Part shown: positions 53,235 to 64,000 of the stretch, in pieces
How the letters are laid out: every line of letters begins with the position of its first letter
How positions within the stretch are numbered: the stretch's first letter is position 1
Assembly: GCF_000499385.1 (NCBI RefSeq)
Contig: NW_013651828.1
Coordinates: 1-64,000 of the forward strand
Reading direction: 5' to 3'
Source: Eimeria necatrix
Taxonomy: Eukaryota; Apicomplexa; Conoidasida; Eucoccidiorida; Eimeriidae
Length of the DNA stretch: 64,000 bases
The notes under the pieces: model-generated
Told to the model about the DNA's origin: nothing
Database searches by the model: none
What the model saw: only the letters and a program-made list of their open reading frames with translations
Position numbers and translations under genes: made by a program

Positions 53235-56200
53235 ATGGATGTCCTCGGCAGTTCGCAGACCACAGCGGAAGCTGTTTCTTCCTGGTGTGTACATCTTCTC
53301 ACTATATTCTGCTGCGTGTTGTCCTGAAATTAGCTGCGGTATAAGCGTATCTTGTGTGTTAACGGTCGGTTAATAGTGGCTCTTTTCAAAGCCCCACTGC
53401 CGATTTGAATGGAGCCCCGCTCAAGCATTTCATCTGCAGCTAAATACGCACTGCCTTCAAGTTTGCTGCATCTTGTTGCTTTTTGACCTCAGGGTCGTGT
53501 GCTGGCAGCAGGTGCGCTCCTACACCTCTTTCTGCGAGGAAATCGAAAAGGCCAAAAGAGCCGCAGTCGACTCGCGGAAGAAACTCGCGAGCGACACCAA
53601 AGGTGAGACCACACACTTTGTCTCCAGTTCATATGCATCTAACTACACGTTTTAAACATGTTTATGTGTATTGATGCACAATGCATCTGTTCATATCCCC
53701 TCGTGCTGGGAGCAAATTTCTCTACTTCGACACGCATGATTGCAAACATATCAGCACTTCTGCAAAGTGCGAAAATGCATCTGTGTACGCGTGGCTAGGG
53801 TATCAAACGCAGCTGTATGTACACAGCAGCACCGGGGCCCAAGAAGCCAGGCCAGCTCTGCCTGTCTGCAGCACCGCTCAGTTTCTTTAGTTCCTTAATT
53901 CTTCTTGGTTTGGGTGGAGTGCACAATTCTATGCGTTAGGGGTCAATGGCAAGCGCTGCGCAGTGCATTTGGCTTGCTGCTCTCTTTTAATGTCTATTCC
54001 CATCTCTTTGTTTCTTTTTGTTTTGATTCATGGCTTGTTTACTGCTGCTTTTGAGATGTTCGTCTCTTCCCGCATTTTCTGCAGATAACCGCCGCCTCTG
54101 GTCTTCGCTTTCGCTGTCGCCTTCGGCCTCCACGGGGCCTCCTGTGAGCCCAGCTGCAGCAGCAAATGGCGGCGCTGCAGCAGCGCAGGACGCGCAGCAG
54201 CAGGAGCAGCAGCAGGAGCAGCAGCAGGAGCAGCAGGGAGGCACTGCGGCTCTGGAGACAGTCAAAAAGGCAACAGAGCAGCTGCTGAGGGGCTACCAAC
54301 AAGAAATAGACTCGCTCACGAAACGCGCGAAAACAGCAGAGGCCACTTTCTTAGGCCTGCTGCAGCTGCTGCTGCAGCAGCCAGGTACAGCCAAAGCCCC
54401 AGCGTCTGACTCTAAACCCCGGGCCCCACAGTCTGTGCCATTGAGCTGAAGCAGTACCAGTTGCAGCTGGTTGTTTTCCAAATTTGCTGCAAAGGAGTAA
54501 TCCGTAGGCCTCACAGGCTACTTTGTGAGGTCTGGGACTTCGGCGTGTGAGCCTGTGTGCAGACTTGATGGTTATACTGCGTGACCTGGAAGCAAGTGCT
54601 GCTTCTGGCGCTGCTGGCCGTCAGGTCGAGGAACTCAAGAAGCAAATTGATCTGCAGAAAACAGCAGCAGAAGATCTCGCAGCGAGAAATGCAGAGCTCG
54701 AGAAAGAGTGTCACGTAAGCGGCGGCCAGCTGTACAGACACCCCATCCGCACGCAGCTGCAGCACACCAACACTTTTCCCAGATAACTGCAACACTCTTT
54801 CCCTATATCATGTGTAAAACATGTGCATATAAAGCTTGGTGAAAGCTCTTTGAGAGTTAGTGCTGCACTGATGCCCGGAAGAGGGCTCAGGGGAAAGCGA
54901 GACCGACAGGGGGCCCATGCTAGAGGAGCTTGGGGGCCCCCCGAAACAGCATAGTGAATATGCTGGGGCTAACCCGCAGCGGCCCTTGTAGCAAAAGTAG
55001 TATATGAGGCTCCCATAGCTGCATCCACATACGGCAGCACCTGCCTGCCCGAGTGCTGATCTGTAGGCATGTGCAGGCATTCCGTGTGCAGACATGTTCA
55101 GATATGCATGCGCATGCACTTTGAACGCACAGAATGCCGAATTTGCTGAGTATATGCATGCGGTGCTAAGTATATGCATGCATCTAAAGCGAGGTCTCGG
55201 GTGCTGGGCGTGGCAGGAGCTGGAGGAAGAAATAAGTAGGGCGAGGGACCAGTCCGTGACAGTGCGCATGCTTGAGCAGCAGCTGCACCAGCAGCAGCAA
55301 AACTTTCAACAGCAACTTGAAGCAGCGGTGGCAAAGGGAGAGCAAATGGCCCAACTCAAGAGGGTGGGGACCAGAGGCACCAGCAGCAGCAACGTCGGCG
55401 CCAAGAGCAGCAGTGGCATCAAGCCGCAGCAGCAAGAACAACAACAGTGGCTGCAGCAGCTGCGGTTGCGGTGATGCAGCTGCAGGCAAACTAAGTGCAT
55501 CCCGTGATAACAGAAATCCCCATCTGCTTAAGCCGTTAGGCCAAAACAGAACCTCTAAGATAGCTTTAGAGTTGGCTCAAAGGATTTCGGGCATTTGCTA
55601 CGGCGTTCGGTGCTCAGGCGGACTCACATCTTCAGCGCGAAAACGCGGAGATGGCGCAGCAGCTGCAGACAGCGCAGCAGCAAATTGCACGCCTGGAGGG
55701 AAGGCTGCTGCAGCAGCAGCAGCAGTTTGTTGCTGTGAGACGAAAAAGAAAGCTGCAGGGTAGCAGCAGTTAGAGGCGGAGTGGTCTCCGCAATGGGGTT
55801 ATGAGTTCCCCATCTACAGCGTTATCTTGCTTGGTGCCTCTTTTACCTCTGTAGCCCTCTGTCTCTCTTTGCGTCTGTCTGGCTTTATCGCTCCGCTTCT
55901 GCGTCGCTCTCCGCCGAGTGTATGCGCCTTTGATCTTATATGCACTGTGTGTGTCTACATAATACGTATATATGTTTGATGTAGATATGCGCATGTATTC
56001 ATGTGCGCACTTATATTCCCATATATATACAAATTCACGTGGCTGCTTAAGTAGGAACGTGCGTATGTATACTTGTATATTCCCTTATTTCATTGCTCAC
56101 GATGGTGCATTTGTTTGTTTTGTGTATTGGCCGGCTCACTTGTTTGCTCGTGTGTCTGTTCATTTGTTTGTTTACTTTCTTGTATGTGCGATTGCATTCA

Positions 56201-58527
56201 TATTTTGACAGGGCACCTGATGCGCGTGAGCTGCTGTGGTGTACGTACAGACTCGAGACGAACTGGAACGGAAGTGTGGGGCCATTCTTTCGGAAGTTGA
56301 AATGCTGGAAGAGAAGAGACTGAAACACGAGAATGACGGACAGACACAGAGCAGCAGCAGTGATGCAAGCACACTCGTGAGACAGAGACACCCAACTATA
56401 TGTCAAGCATGCGACATAAGAAAGGCGCGAGATAAGGAGTACAGACAGACAAGGACTTGTTTGAGTGACTGCCGAGTTCTGTACAACTAGCTATTTCTTT
56501 TGCTTTTTGGTAATCCGGTAGCGTCATTTGCTGTTTGTTTTGTGTCTGTCTTTTGTGCCTGGGTCCTCTTAGAGAGCCCTCCAAACTGCCCAAGAACGAA
56601 TCAGCCAGCTCTTAGCAGCAGAGAAGGGCCTCGAGGCAGAAATTCGTAAAGAACAGCAATTGTAACTACGAACCCACCCATGGCCTGCTGCTGCTGCTAG
56701 TGCGGCTGCTGCTGGAACATTAGTGCTGCTGCAGTTGGTACTGTCGCTGCTGCTGCTGTTACTAGCACTGCTGCAGGGACTACTTCCCGAGAATATTTTG
56801 TCCACTTCTGCCGCTTCCACGCACCGTTGTTGCTGTTCGATGCTTAGGCTAGCGATCAGAGTTGCATTTTCCGAGTTGTGTTGGGAATGTGCGTACACTT
56901 CAGGCGCATGGATGCCGAGAAAGCTCACGCGGCAGCTGCTGCACAGGCTGCGAAGAAGGCCGAAGAGATGAGTTTAACAGTGAAGCAGCTAGAGACAGAA
57001 CTCAGAGCCAGGCCGACTGCAGTAAGCCAAGCTCTAAGCCCTGAAGCACAGTGGTCAAAGCGGCTCAGGTTCCACCTGTTCTTGCAGCTACTGCTAATGC
57101 TGAATCGATTAGCGCTCCTGTTGAGGCCGCTGGCTCTGCCGGTTACGCCTGTTTTTGTTTGCTGCTGCAACCCTGCCCGTCTCTGGAGCCCAAGACCCCC
57201 ACTCTATGCACCAAGGCGTGTCTGCTTTGTGTGAAGGATGAAGTTCGGGAGTTGCGGTCGCATCTACAAGCTGTTTCTTCCACTCTTTCTGCAAAAGAGG
57301 CTGAAGCACACAGGGCGTGCGAGAGCCTGCTAGAGGACAAAAGACGCCTCGCTGCAGAGCTAGCAGCTGCAAACCAGGCAGCAGCAGCGGCGAAAGAAGC
57401 AGCAGCTGCTGCAAACGCCACGCTTGCAGCATTTAACGTAACGGAGCACGCACACCATGTAGCTCCCGCGAAACAATCATCAGGGTCATCTCTCCTCGAA
57501 TGTGAGGCACGGGGCGCCACGGCTGAAATCCAGGGAAGTCCCGAGCGGGAAGGCCAAAAGACCGAACCCAACGGTGTTGGGGAGGGAGTGTTCAAGATAG
57601 TTGTAGAGCAACGGGAACTGTACAAGAACAAGCTCATGGAGGCGGAGAAGGTACTTGCGCAGTGCAAGCCCTGAGTCCACGCCAGCGCTGCATTGCACTG
57701 TGTCAGATCTAGATCTCTGGTCCATGAAGATTCGCTTTCATGGTGAAAACTCAAACTAGTACCTGGGGCTTCTAAGGTGCGCGTATGTTTAGGGGTTGAT
57801 TGTGCTGCAGGAGAGGGACAGGTGGCGCTCTGTCGCTCTCGAGGAGAAAGAGAGACGGGAGGCGCTCGCAGTGGAGAACTACCAGCTTGGCCAGGCCCTG
57901 GAGGCTGGGGCAGGGGGGCCTGAGGAGGCTCCGTGGAGGCCAGCGGGGTCCTCAACTTCAGGAGGTATACGAGGGTACGCCGTGGATATTTTGGAGGACA
58001 GCGACAGGGAGGTAATCAGTGAGGAGACAGACAAAAGTGGGCCCCTGCCCCTGGTAACTAGACGAGAAAGCGATGGCAAAGGCAGGGGACCCCGCAAGAG
58101 GAGAGGCCCCTCCGCATTTGTACGGGGTGTCGCTGCAGTGGCAGATAGCGTAGCGCGTGCGGCCGCGGACACTGCACGAAGCATCTTAGGTCCCAAGGGC
58201 AGGTCTACCTGCGATTCCCGTGGGGGCTCGGGACCAAACCTCCTCGTTTTAGAAGGCCCTAAGGATGGGTTGTCTCGGCGAGAGAGATTAAAGCAGCAGC
58301 AGCAGCAACAACTCCAGCAGAAGCTGCAGCAACTGGGTGTCGGGGAACGGGTTGTTGTGATATGGGGTCGCATGCTGCTATCTTCTCGAGCTACGCGTGT
58401 GTTTGCTCTTTTGTATTTCTCCCTGCTACACTCTTTGGTGTTTTTGGTGCTTTTGTTTGCTGCTGACTGGGCCTCTAATACAGGGTCAGGAGGGGCCTCT
58501 TCAACTACGCATGCATACCTTAACTAG
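53235..58527 (+). CDS. CASP-like Golgi coiled-coil protein with C-terminal membrane anchor
   Basis: CASP is a golgin anchored in Golgi membranes by a C-terminal helix and involved in intra-Golgi retrograde traffic. Exon 1 (53235-53284; MDVLGSSQTTAEAVSSW) joins in frame at a GT-AG intron to an exon at about 53,504-53,603 (CEEIEKAKRAAVDSRKKLA). The next exon (from about 54,085) holds LLRGYQQEIDSLTKRAKTAE with ATFLGLLQLLL, matching the conserved CASP N-terminal block. Several short coiled-coil exons follow (about 54,570-54,714; 55,220-55,360; 55,610-55,735; 56,250-56,330; 56,575-56,660; 56,910-57,020; 57,235-57,655). Then QERDRWRSVALEEKE (from 57,810) and, at the end, VVVIWGRMLLSSRATRVFAL followed by LYFSLLHSLVFLVLLFAADW, the diagnostic CASP membrane segment with its short lumenal tail. 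Ser/Arg/Gly-rich filler separates them. Internal junctions are approximate. The stop lies 197 bp from the stop of the convergent PHD gene. Confidence 0.87.
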
Positions 58528-58723
58528 CCACAGACGCACCTTTAAGCCCATCTAATCGCTATAAATCCCTATAAATCCCTACTTGTTTGTCTCATGCAAG
58601 ACAGAGAGAGCACAAAGGCTCTTCCGGTCGCCACGCGCCTTAAACGTGGTGCACTTTCGTGTGCTCGAAACGCAGCACCAAGGGTGCGCGCCTTTTCCCA
58701 ATTTTGTTCTACAGCAAAACAGC

Positions 58724-61700
58724 CTATGTTGCTACATTTTCTAACGCCATAAGTGTGGGATGTCGAGCGTGGGTAGCTGTGCTCCTGTCTGTCTCGGCCT
58801 GGAAGTCTTCAATAAAGTCGCTGCAAATCTTGCAGATGTATTCATCTGGGGCCTGCCTGGCCACTGCACATTCCACGTGAACCCCTGCAAATAAATTCGG
58901 AAACAGTGAATCTTAACTCTTGCAAAAGAGCACACACGAAGCCCATCAGGCACAGTGCAGGCCCGTAAGCGTACGTGTCACAGCAGCCCAAAGCCCACTG
59001 TGATTCATATCCCTAAAGCCACAGCCCGTTGCTTTGTACTCTTTAAATAGTATTTCGTGTATATGTTGGCGATTCCAGCAGTGCTAGCAACGTCAAATGC
59101 TACGGGAAGCTTGGCTGGTGTTTCCACGTTAACGCAAGCCTCGAACAGCACGCTCTTCAGCGTTGGGGGTTTACCAATTCTGCACACTGCGCAAAAGATC
59201 CTCTTCTGGGGTCCTTTAGAGTCGGATTCGAGAGGGGCGGCGCAGACTTCACACAGTTTGTTAGGGTTGTTTCGTTTGCTGCATGCAGCGTATACTGAGT
59301 CAAAGGCTGTGTTGCTCCTGTAGGGGCTCCTGCCCCTCTTGACCCGCAAGTACTTCTCCTTGCAGGCTACGCATATGCGGTGACGGTTCGAGTAAAAGCA
59401 ACTGGGATCCTGAATACATGAAAGCGCTGTAGCTTGTTAATTTCAGACTCCAAAGGACAGAACAAATTCTCGAGTTCAGTGATGCTTCCATACTAGGCAA
59501 ACCACAGGCACAGACGGGCCCTAGAAGGGCAGTGGCTCAGCCAGCTGAAGTCTGGGCTACAAACAATAAGCTACAAAGAGCAAGTAAGCGCAAATAGCGG
59601 TTGCCAGTTAACTACAAACAACTGAGCAGCAGCGCAGGGGGATAGCAGAACCGGAACGTCTAGCCCTTTCAGCCTGATTCCACGACTTACGAGTGCTTCG
59701 TCCTCAGTGAGCTGGCAACCGCAGGAGCTGCAGTAGCCGCAACCTTTGCAAAACCAATCTCCCTCCGGCACCTGAGCAGCAAAATAGTAAAACCTGAAGA
59801 CGAGCTACGTTTCCGGTGGATTGCTGGTAGACTGGTCAGGCAGATGCGCAGTGTGCCCAACCTCTTCCATATTAAGAATTTCTTGGGGTGTATGGGAGTG
59901 CAGCGGAATAAGGGGGGCAAGCATGGCAGACACGAATTGAAGGAAACAGATAGTGACAAGGGCAGCAAGCACTGAAAAGGTAAGTGGGCGGCCACAAACA
60001 GCGACGCAGACAACATTACCCCGGAACAAAGAAAAAATGACGAAGAAAAATGATATACGCAACTAGCAAGCCATAGAATAGACAAAAGACTGGACTGAGA
60101 AGGAAGCGAGAAAGTCGAGAAGAGGACGTAGACAAACGGCAGATTGGGGAAAGCGGAAAAGAAGCAAAGCACAGCCGGATTAACGGCAAGCTAGCAACCA
60201 GGAACCAAGCAAACGCCAATCCACTACAAAAAAAATCGCGAGGCAAAGTGCTACGTTGGAACATGACGAGTGAAGAAAACGCAAGTGACAGAAGTGGTGG
60301 TCACAATGGATAGAATAGAGGAGACGCTCAATCGTTTGCCTTCTTGTTGGATGGTACTGCACCTCTCCATGCAGGAGCAAACAATATGATTTATTTGTCT
60401 GTTCGCTTGTCTATCTCCTTGTGTAAAGGCGAGCGCGAACCCTTCATACTCTAATCAATTAGATTTTCAAATAATGCTGGCCATTACCTCTTGAACAGGT
60501 GGGGAAAGGCACTCCATGTGAAAAGCTCTGTCGCAAGCGTCGCAGATGAGCATCGTCTCTTCATTCTCGTTAGACAAGCAAACCTCGCACATCTGTCAAA
60601 AAAGCGAAAAAATTAGTCGATACAGTATTTGGCCGGTCAACTGCTTCCTAGAAATAAGAGTTACCCTCCTTAGTTGACGAATAAACAATTACAAGAACAC
60701 ATGCGTATAAGAATCACATGCAACTTCCCCTTCCTCAACTTTGGCTCGTTGTATTCCCTTTCGTCCCTCTGTTTCGGTTCGTGTCTTTCAGCCTGTTCTT
60801 CTTTCTTACCTTGCAGTCTGCACACTGCCAAAGAAAACGCGTCACCATCTCAAAGTTCAGCGGCGGTTCGCAGCATCTGCACAGAGCCGAAACACACATA
60901 CAGAGAGTAGGAGCGGAAAACGGGATGTCCCGGACTTCCCGACGTACACAGCCACCTGTAAAAAAACCAGGCAATCCTGGGATGCACACGCCGTTTTGGC
61001 TTGTAAAGACACACTTCAGGTGCCTACACATCCCCCGTTGCACGTGCCCCAATTAGCTGTACGGGAAGCTATGGCGGATAAAGTCACCTCTGCTGTTACC
61101 AAAAATTCTACCGTCTTTACGCCCTTCGCATTTTTAAATGTTTTCTACGACGTAAATGCACTCTGGCGCGTAAAATCACTTTTGGTGTGTCTCGGCAACG
61201 CAGATGTATAAATACGCCTATGTAGTTTACAAACACTCGCGCGGAGTTCAGCCACTTCCGCGGTGTACAAGAACCTGTCTTCTGTCCAATCGCCTCTGGG
61301 ATGTACAAAAACCTCAGAGGTAAAGACACCTGGTATATGTAAACACGCGACTCCCCGTGGACAAGCACCTGTAGACTGTACGGTTCCCCGTGGGTCCAGG
61401 AAGCTCTAGTGGAAGCCTGTACCTGCCGTATAGAACCCCTTCTACTGTGTGCCGGGGCTAAGAAGCGCACTCGCCCGTATCGAGTGTGCAGTCACCTCTG
61501 AGGTATCCATTTACCTCCAAGGTGTTCACCAGCTTGCTGCGTGGTCACTCACTCACCGGTGTACTGCTACCTTCAAAATGTACGGCCACAAACCGTGTGT
61601 ACAGGCACCTCTGCAGCGCAGAGGCAACCTTACTGCGTACAGGAATCTGACGAGCATACAGACACCTACAAGGTATAGACGCAACCCTTGCTCGAGTTGG

Positions 61701-63305
61701 CGCCTGTCTAGTGTACTGCAATCTCTGAGGCGCTGAGACACCTCTGGAGTGTGCAAGCACCTCCGTTGTGTCAATACGCCTGTCATGTGCACCGTCACCT
61801 CTTGGGTGTGCAGGCACGTCTGCGGTGTACAGATACCTCTGAGGCGTAAAGCTGCCTCTCGGGTATGCAGTCGCCTGCCGACTATATACGTATCTCTGTG
61901 GTGCGCCAGCATTCCCGAGGCGAACAAGCTCCCCAGAGATGTAAGGGCGCCTATCTCGTGCACCGGCTGCTCTCAAGTGTGCATGCATACCTGGGCTGTA
62001 GAGACGCCCGTCAAGTAGATGGGCATCTCTCGTATGCGCGGGCGCCTGTGAAATGTAAAGGCGCGTCTGCGGTGAATACGCACCGCTGATGTGTGTGGGC
62101 ACCTTTGAGGTGTACATCCACCTCTGCAGTGCGCAGGCGCCTGTGCGGTGTGCAGGCACCTCTGGTGTGAAGCGGCGCTTCTGCGGTGAACATGCGCCTG
62201 TCATCAGCAATGGCATTTTTGGGGTAAACAGGCACCGCAGCGCTGGGCAGGCAAATCTGCACGGTGCAGCCCGAGCCTCTCCAATTGTCCGCCTGTTCTG
62301 CGCGTCTGTGCTCACGATACACTGCCGCTGGTATCCAGCAAGCGTGTAGTGTCTGTAAATCTGGGAATTGATGTCTGGTGTGTGTCTCTGTCCCACGGGA
62401 ACTGCTCTAGACTTGAGCTCACCCCGCGTGGAAACCCCTCTGGCACTTGGTGCAAATGAGCAGGCCTTTTGCATCTGCATCGTTTTTGCAGTTCTTGTGG
62501 TGACACCAAACTGCGGGTCGTTCATCAGGCTCTTCTTCTCCGCCAACTTCAACTCCGGCCCCAAATTCGTGGATGAGGCTGGTCTCGCCACCGCCGCCCT
62601 CCTGGGAGTTACGCACGCCTGAGTCCTCTCCCTCACACGCAGGCAAGGACGCAGCGGCTCCTGGGGCACTTCCTTCTTCTGGCTCCGACGGGGGGCGATT
62701 GGGGTTGAACCCGTCGGGCAGCAAGCCGCCGGCCTCATTTCCTTCTGAGTAGGCGCCGCTGGCACTGCAGGTAGCTCCTGTTGCGCCGCAAGAAGAACAA
62801 CGAAGAGCCTGGCCCGCAACAACTGCGTCACAAACACATCCTCAGCCCCACCTAAACGCTAGGGCAAAAGCGTCAACTATCCAGATGATGGATCGATAAT
62901 CCTGGCGACCCGATGTATCCTCTCCGTGACAGCTGGGCCGGAACTTGCCATCTACAGTTTTGAGCTGCACTACTATGACTTCGTGTTCTTTCTGTGGTAC
63001 AGGGGATTACACCTTGCATCAGCAACGTACGACAAACCTTCTTTTTCACAGACAACGCAGTAGTTCCTGCTGCTGCCTGCTCTTATTTTGTCTTGGTAGT
63101 TCTGCCTCTCTTTATTGACCGCTTCCTCAACTGCAATAAGCTTCTGGAATTGAAAAGCTGGTCCTTTGTCCTCCCCCCACCCCAAACCTGCAGGAGCGGG
63201 CAGTTCTATATACGTACACCCCGGCGGGGCCTCAGGGGTTCCCAGGGCCAATCCCCACGGAGCAAATACGGCTCTCTTGAGCGAATTCTTGAAATACTTC
63301 TTCAT
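58724..63305 (-). CDS. multi-PHD-finger protein
   Basis: PHD fingers bind histone tails, so a chromatin-reading role is inferred. Reading on the minus strand: exon A (63305 to about 63,025) holds MKKYFKNSLKR, then NYCVVCEKEGLSYVADA. Exon B (about 62,765-62,430) has an acidic region and CHHKNCKNDADAKGLLICTK with CQRGFHAG. After a 1.5-kb intron comes a short exon (about 60,890-60,815): CCEPPLNFEMVTRFLWQCAD. It leads into a C4HC3 finger (about 60,595-60,490): CEVCLSNENEETMLICDACD then RAFHMECLSPPVQ. The following exon gives VPEGDWFCKGCGYCSSCGCQ. Later exons give SNRHRICVACKEKYLRVKRG, LCEVCAAPLESDSKG and IFCAVCRIG, spliced to VHVECAVARQAPDEYICKIC and a stop at 58,724. The fingers run together (..QCADCK-MCEVC..) as in double PHD modules of DPF/KAT6 type. 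No catalytic domain is visible. The exon before A is uncertain: the frame stays open upstream to LWGRLVQR, so the real start may lie further out. Confidence 0.85.
61000..62260. repeat. degenerate minisatellite, 19-bp period
   Basis: About 65 head-to-tail units of about 19 bp with the rough consensus GTGTRCAGGCRCCTCTGNG on the plus strand. Between about 61,730 and 62,240 I could cut it into consecutive 19-mers with almost no length drift, such as GTGTGCAGGCACGTCTGCG, GTGTACAGATACCTCTGAG and GTGTGCAGGCACCTCTGGT. Left of 61,500 the units are more diverged and the edge is approximate. The array lies in the large intron of the PHD-finger gene. Confidence 0.88.
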
Positions 63306-63712
63306 CCGCTGGACCAAACGACCCCACAGTCCTTTTCTAGGGTCAAAGGTTTAGGGTTCGCCGTTCAGGGTTCCCCGTTTGGGGTATATGATCTTGAAGG
63401 GCGGAGCGCGTCGCTGTTAATCTTACTGGATGAACACAAATGAAAACAGACGAACGGACTGTTGCGAACATTATTTTAATGCTGAAAAGTGGAGTTGAGG
63501 GTTTGGCGCTTAAGTTGGGGTTTGCAAGTTTCTTAGTTCAGTGCGTGGGCTTCGTGTTCGGAACGTGCGCTGGACCATGCCCAACAATGGTACTGGTACT
63601 CGGGGCCCCCTTTGGAGTTGTGACTGCTAGCGGGCGCCTTGGCGTATGCCGTATTTGATTTGTTTTATTCTCTTTTGTTTTCCTTTTTACAGTCCCTCAC
63701 CATTTATGGAAA
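63306..63712. promoter_or_regulatory. divergent spacer PHD gene / right-edge gene
   Basis: About 400 bp between the PHD-gene start and the ATG of the right-edge gene. It contains degenerate TTTAGGG-type units at about 63,348-63,375 (GGTTTAGGGTTC, CAGGGTTC). A TTTTCCTTTTTACAG sequence ending at 63,692 looks like a splice acceptor, so the right-edge gene may have a 5' non-coding exon here. Confidence 0.45.
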
Positions 63713-64000
63713 ATGGTGCGTTACAGAAGGCAGAGCAGCCACCAGACGGGGTGTGCAGATTCCAGAGACTCGACCCCTCCGTCTCGTCCCAGACACCACA
63801 ACCACATCTCCAGAAAGACGAAAAGCCACACGTACAAACACATAACTCACGGCAGTCAACAGTTGCGGCATGCGAGGGACATTGACGAAAGTCAGAGAAG
63901 GGGGGACAATGCGTGTGTAATAGCATTTGATGTTGCTTACGCTGACGTAGCCGCCGGTGTTAGCGCTTTTACTTCTGAGGAACTAGACCTACTGACACAA
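63713..64000 (+). CDS. small basic protein, 5' part only (possible BUD20/ZNF593-like), runs off the window
   Basis: From the ATG at 63713 the frame stays open for 96 codons to the right edge. It begins MVRYRRQSSHQTG, is rich in Arg, His and Lys (HNHISRKTKSHTYKHIT), and then reads HARDIDESQ before a hydrophobic/acidic part. A basic N-terminus followed by R-D-(I/L)-D is typical of the ribosome-biogenesis zinc-finger proteins BUD20/ZNF593, whose C2H2 finger would lie beyond the window. The resemblance is weak, so the family is only a suggestion. An acceptor-like site 20 bp upstream suggests a preceding non-coding exon. A shorter competing frame starts at the ATG at 63706. Confidence 0.45.
   Translation, partial: MVRYRRQSSHQTGCADSRDSTPPSRPRHHNHISRKTKSHTYKHITHGSQQLRHARDIDESQRRGDNACVIAFDVAYADVAAGVSAFTSEELDLLTQ

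Noticed and set aside
61000..62260. CRISPR-like array
   Set aside because: The units are contiguous, diverged and spacer-less in a eukaryotic intron, so this is a minisatellite.
61545..62837. A 430-codon minus-strand open frame with repeated Tyr/Arg/His-rich segments
   Set aside because: It runs through the 19-bp minisatellite and then over a PHD exon in another frame. Its apparent protein repeat is a by-product of the DNA period, and splicing across it restores a PHD finger.

Overview
The window looks like a nuclear chromosome segment of an Eimeria-like coccidian (Apicomplexa). The evidence is dense CAG/GCA/AGC tracts coding for Gln, Ala and Ser runs, intron-rich genes with GT-AG junctions, TTTAGGG telomere-type repeats inside introns, dispersed eukaryotic tRNA genes, and a nuclear gene for DNA gyrase subunit A with a signal-peptide leader of the kind used for apicoplast import. 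I cannot name the species.

I recognise ten protein genes plus one cut by the right edge, and three tRNA genes. From left to right: tRNA-His (-), tRNA-Thr (+), a transportin-3/importin-13-like karyopherin (+, about 14 exons), a two-RRM RNA-binding protein (-), tRNA-His copy 2 (+), a gene-poor stretch of about 4 kb, an UNC-45-like TPR myosin chaperone (+, one exon), nucleolar NOP58 (-), a PIKfyve/Fab1 lipid kinase (+, about 10 kb), an NFACT-R domain protein (-), gyrase A (+), a soluble transhydrogenase-like protein with domains III and I only (-), the Golgi coiled-coil protein CASP (+), a multi-PHD-finger protein (-), and the 5' part of a small basic protein (+).

The protein genes alternate strand without exception, so each is convergent with one neighbour and divergent from the other. 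CAG runs lie on the sense strand of nearly every gene that has them, even inside a gyrA intron. From about 28 to 55 kb the palindrome GGGGCCCC is common in exons and spacers.

Functionally this is mainly housekeeping: nuclear import, RNA binding, snoRNP assembly, myosin folding, phosphoinositide and Golgi trafficking, chromatin reading and apicoplast DNA topology. Gyrase A and the NFACT-R protein share a 760-bp divergent promoter region, and both begin with hydrophobic leaders. The least expected items are a 19-bp-period degenerate minisatellite of about 1.3 kb inside a PHD-gene intron, the membrane-less transhydrogenase, and a lysine at the classical quinolone-determining position of GyrA. 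Exon ends are hand-read from splice motifs, reading frame and family similarity. They are best supported for the RRM and NFACT-R genes, where all exons add up in frame.
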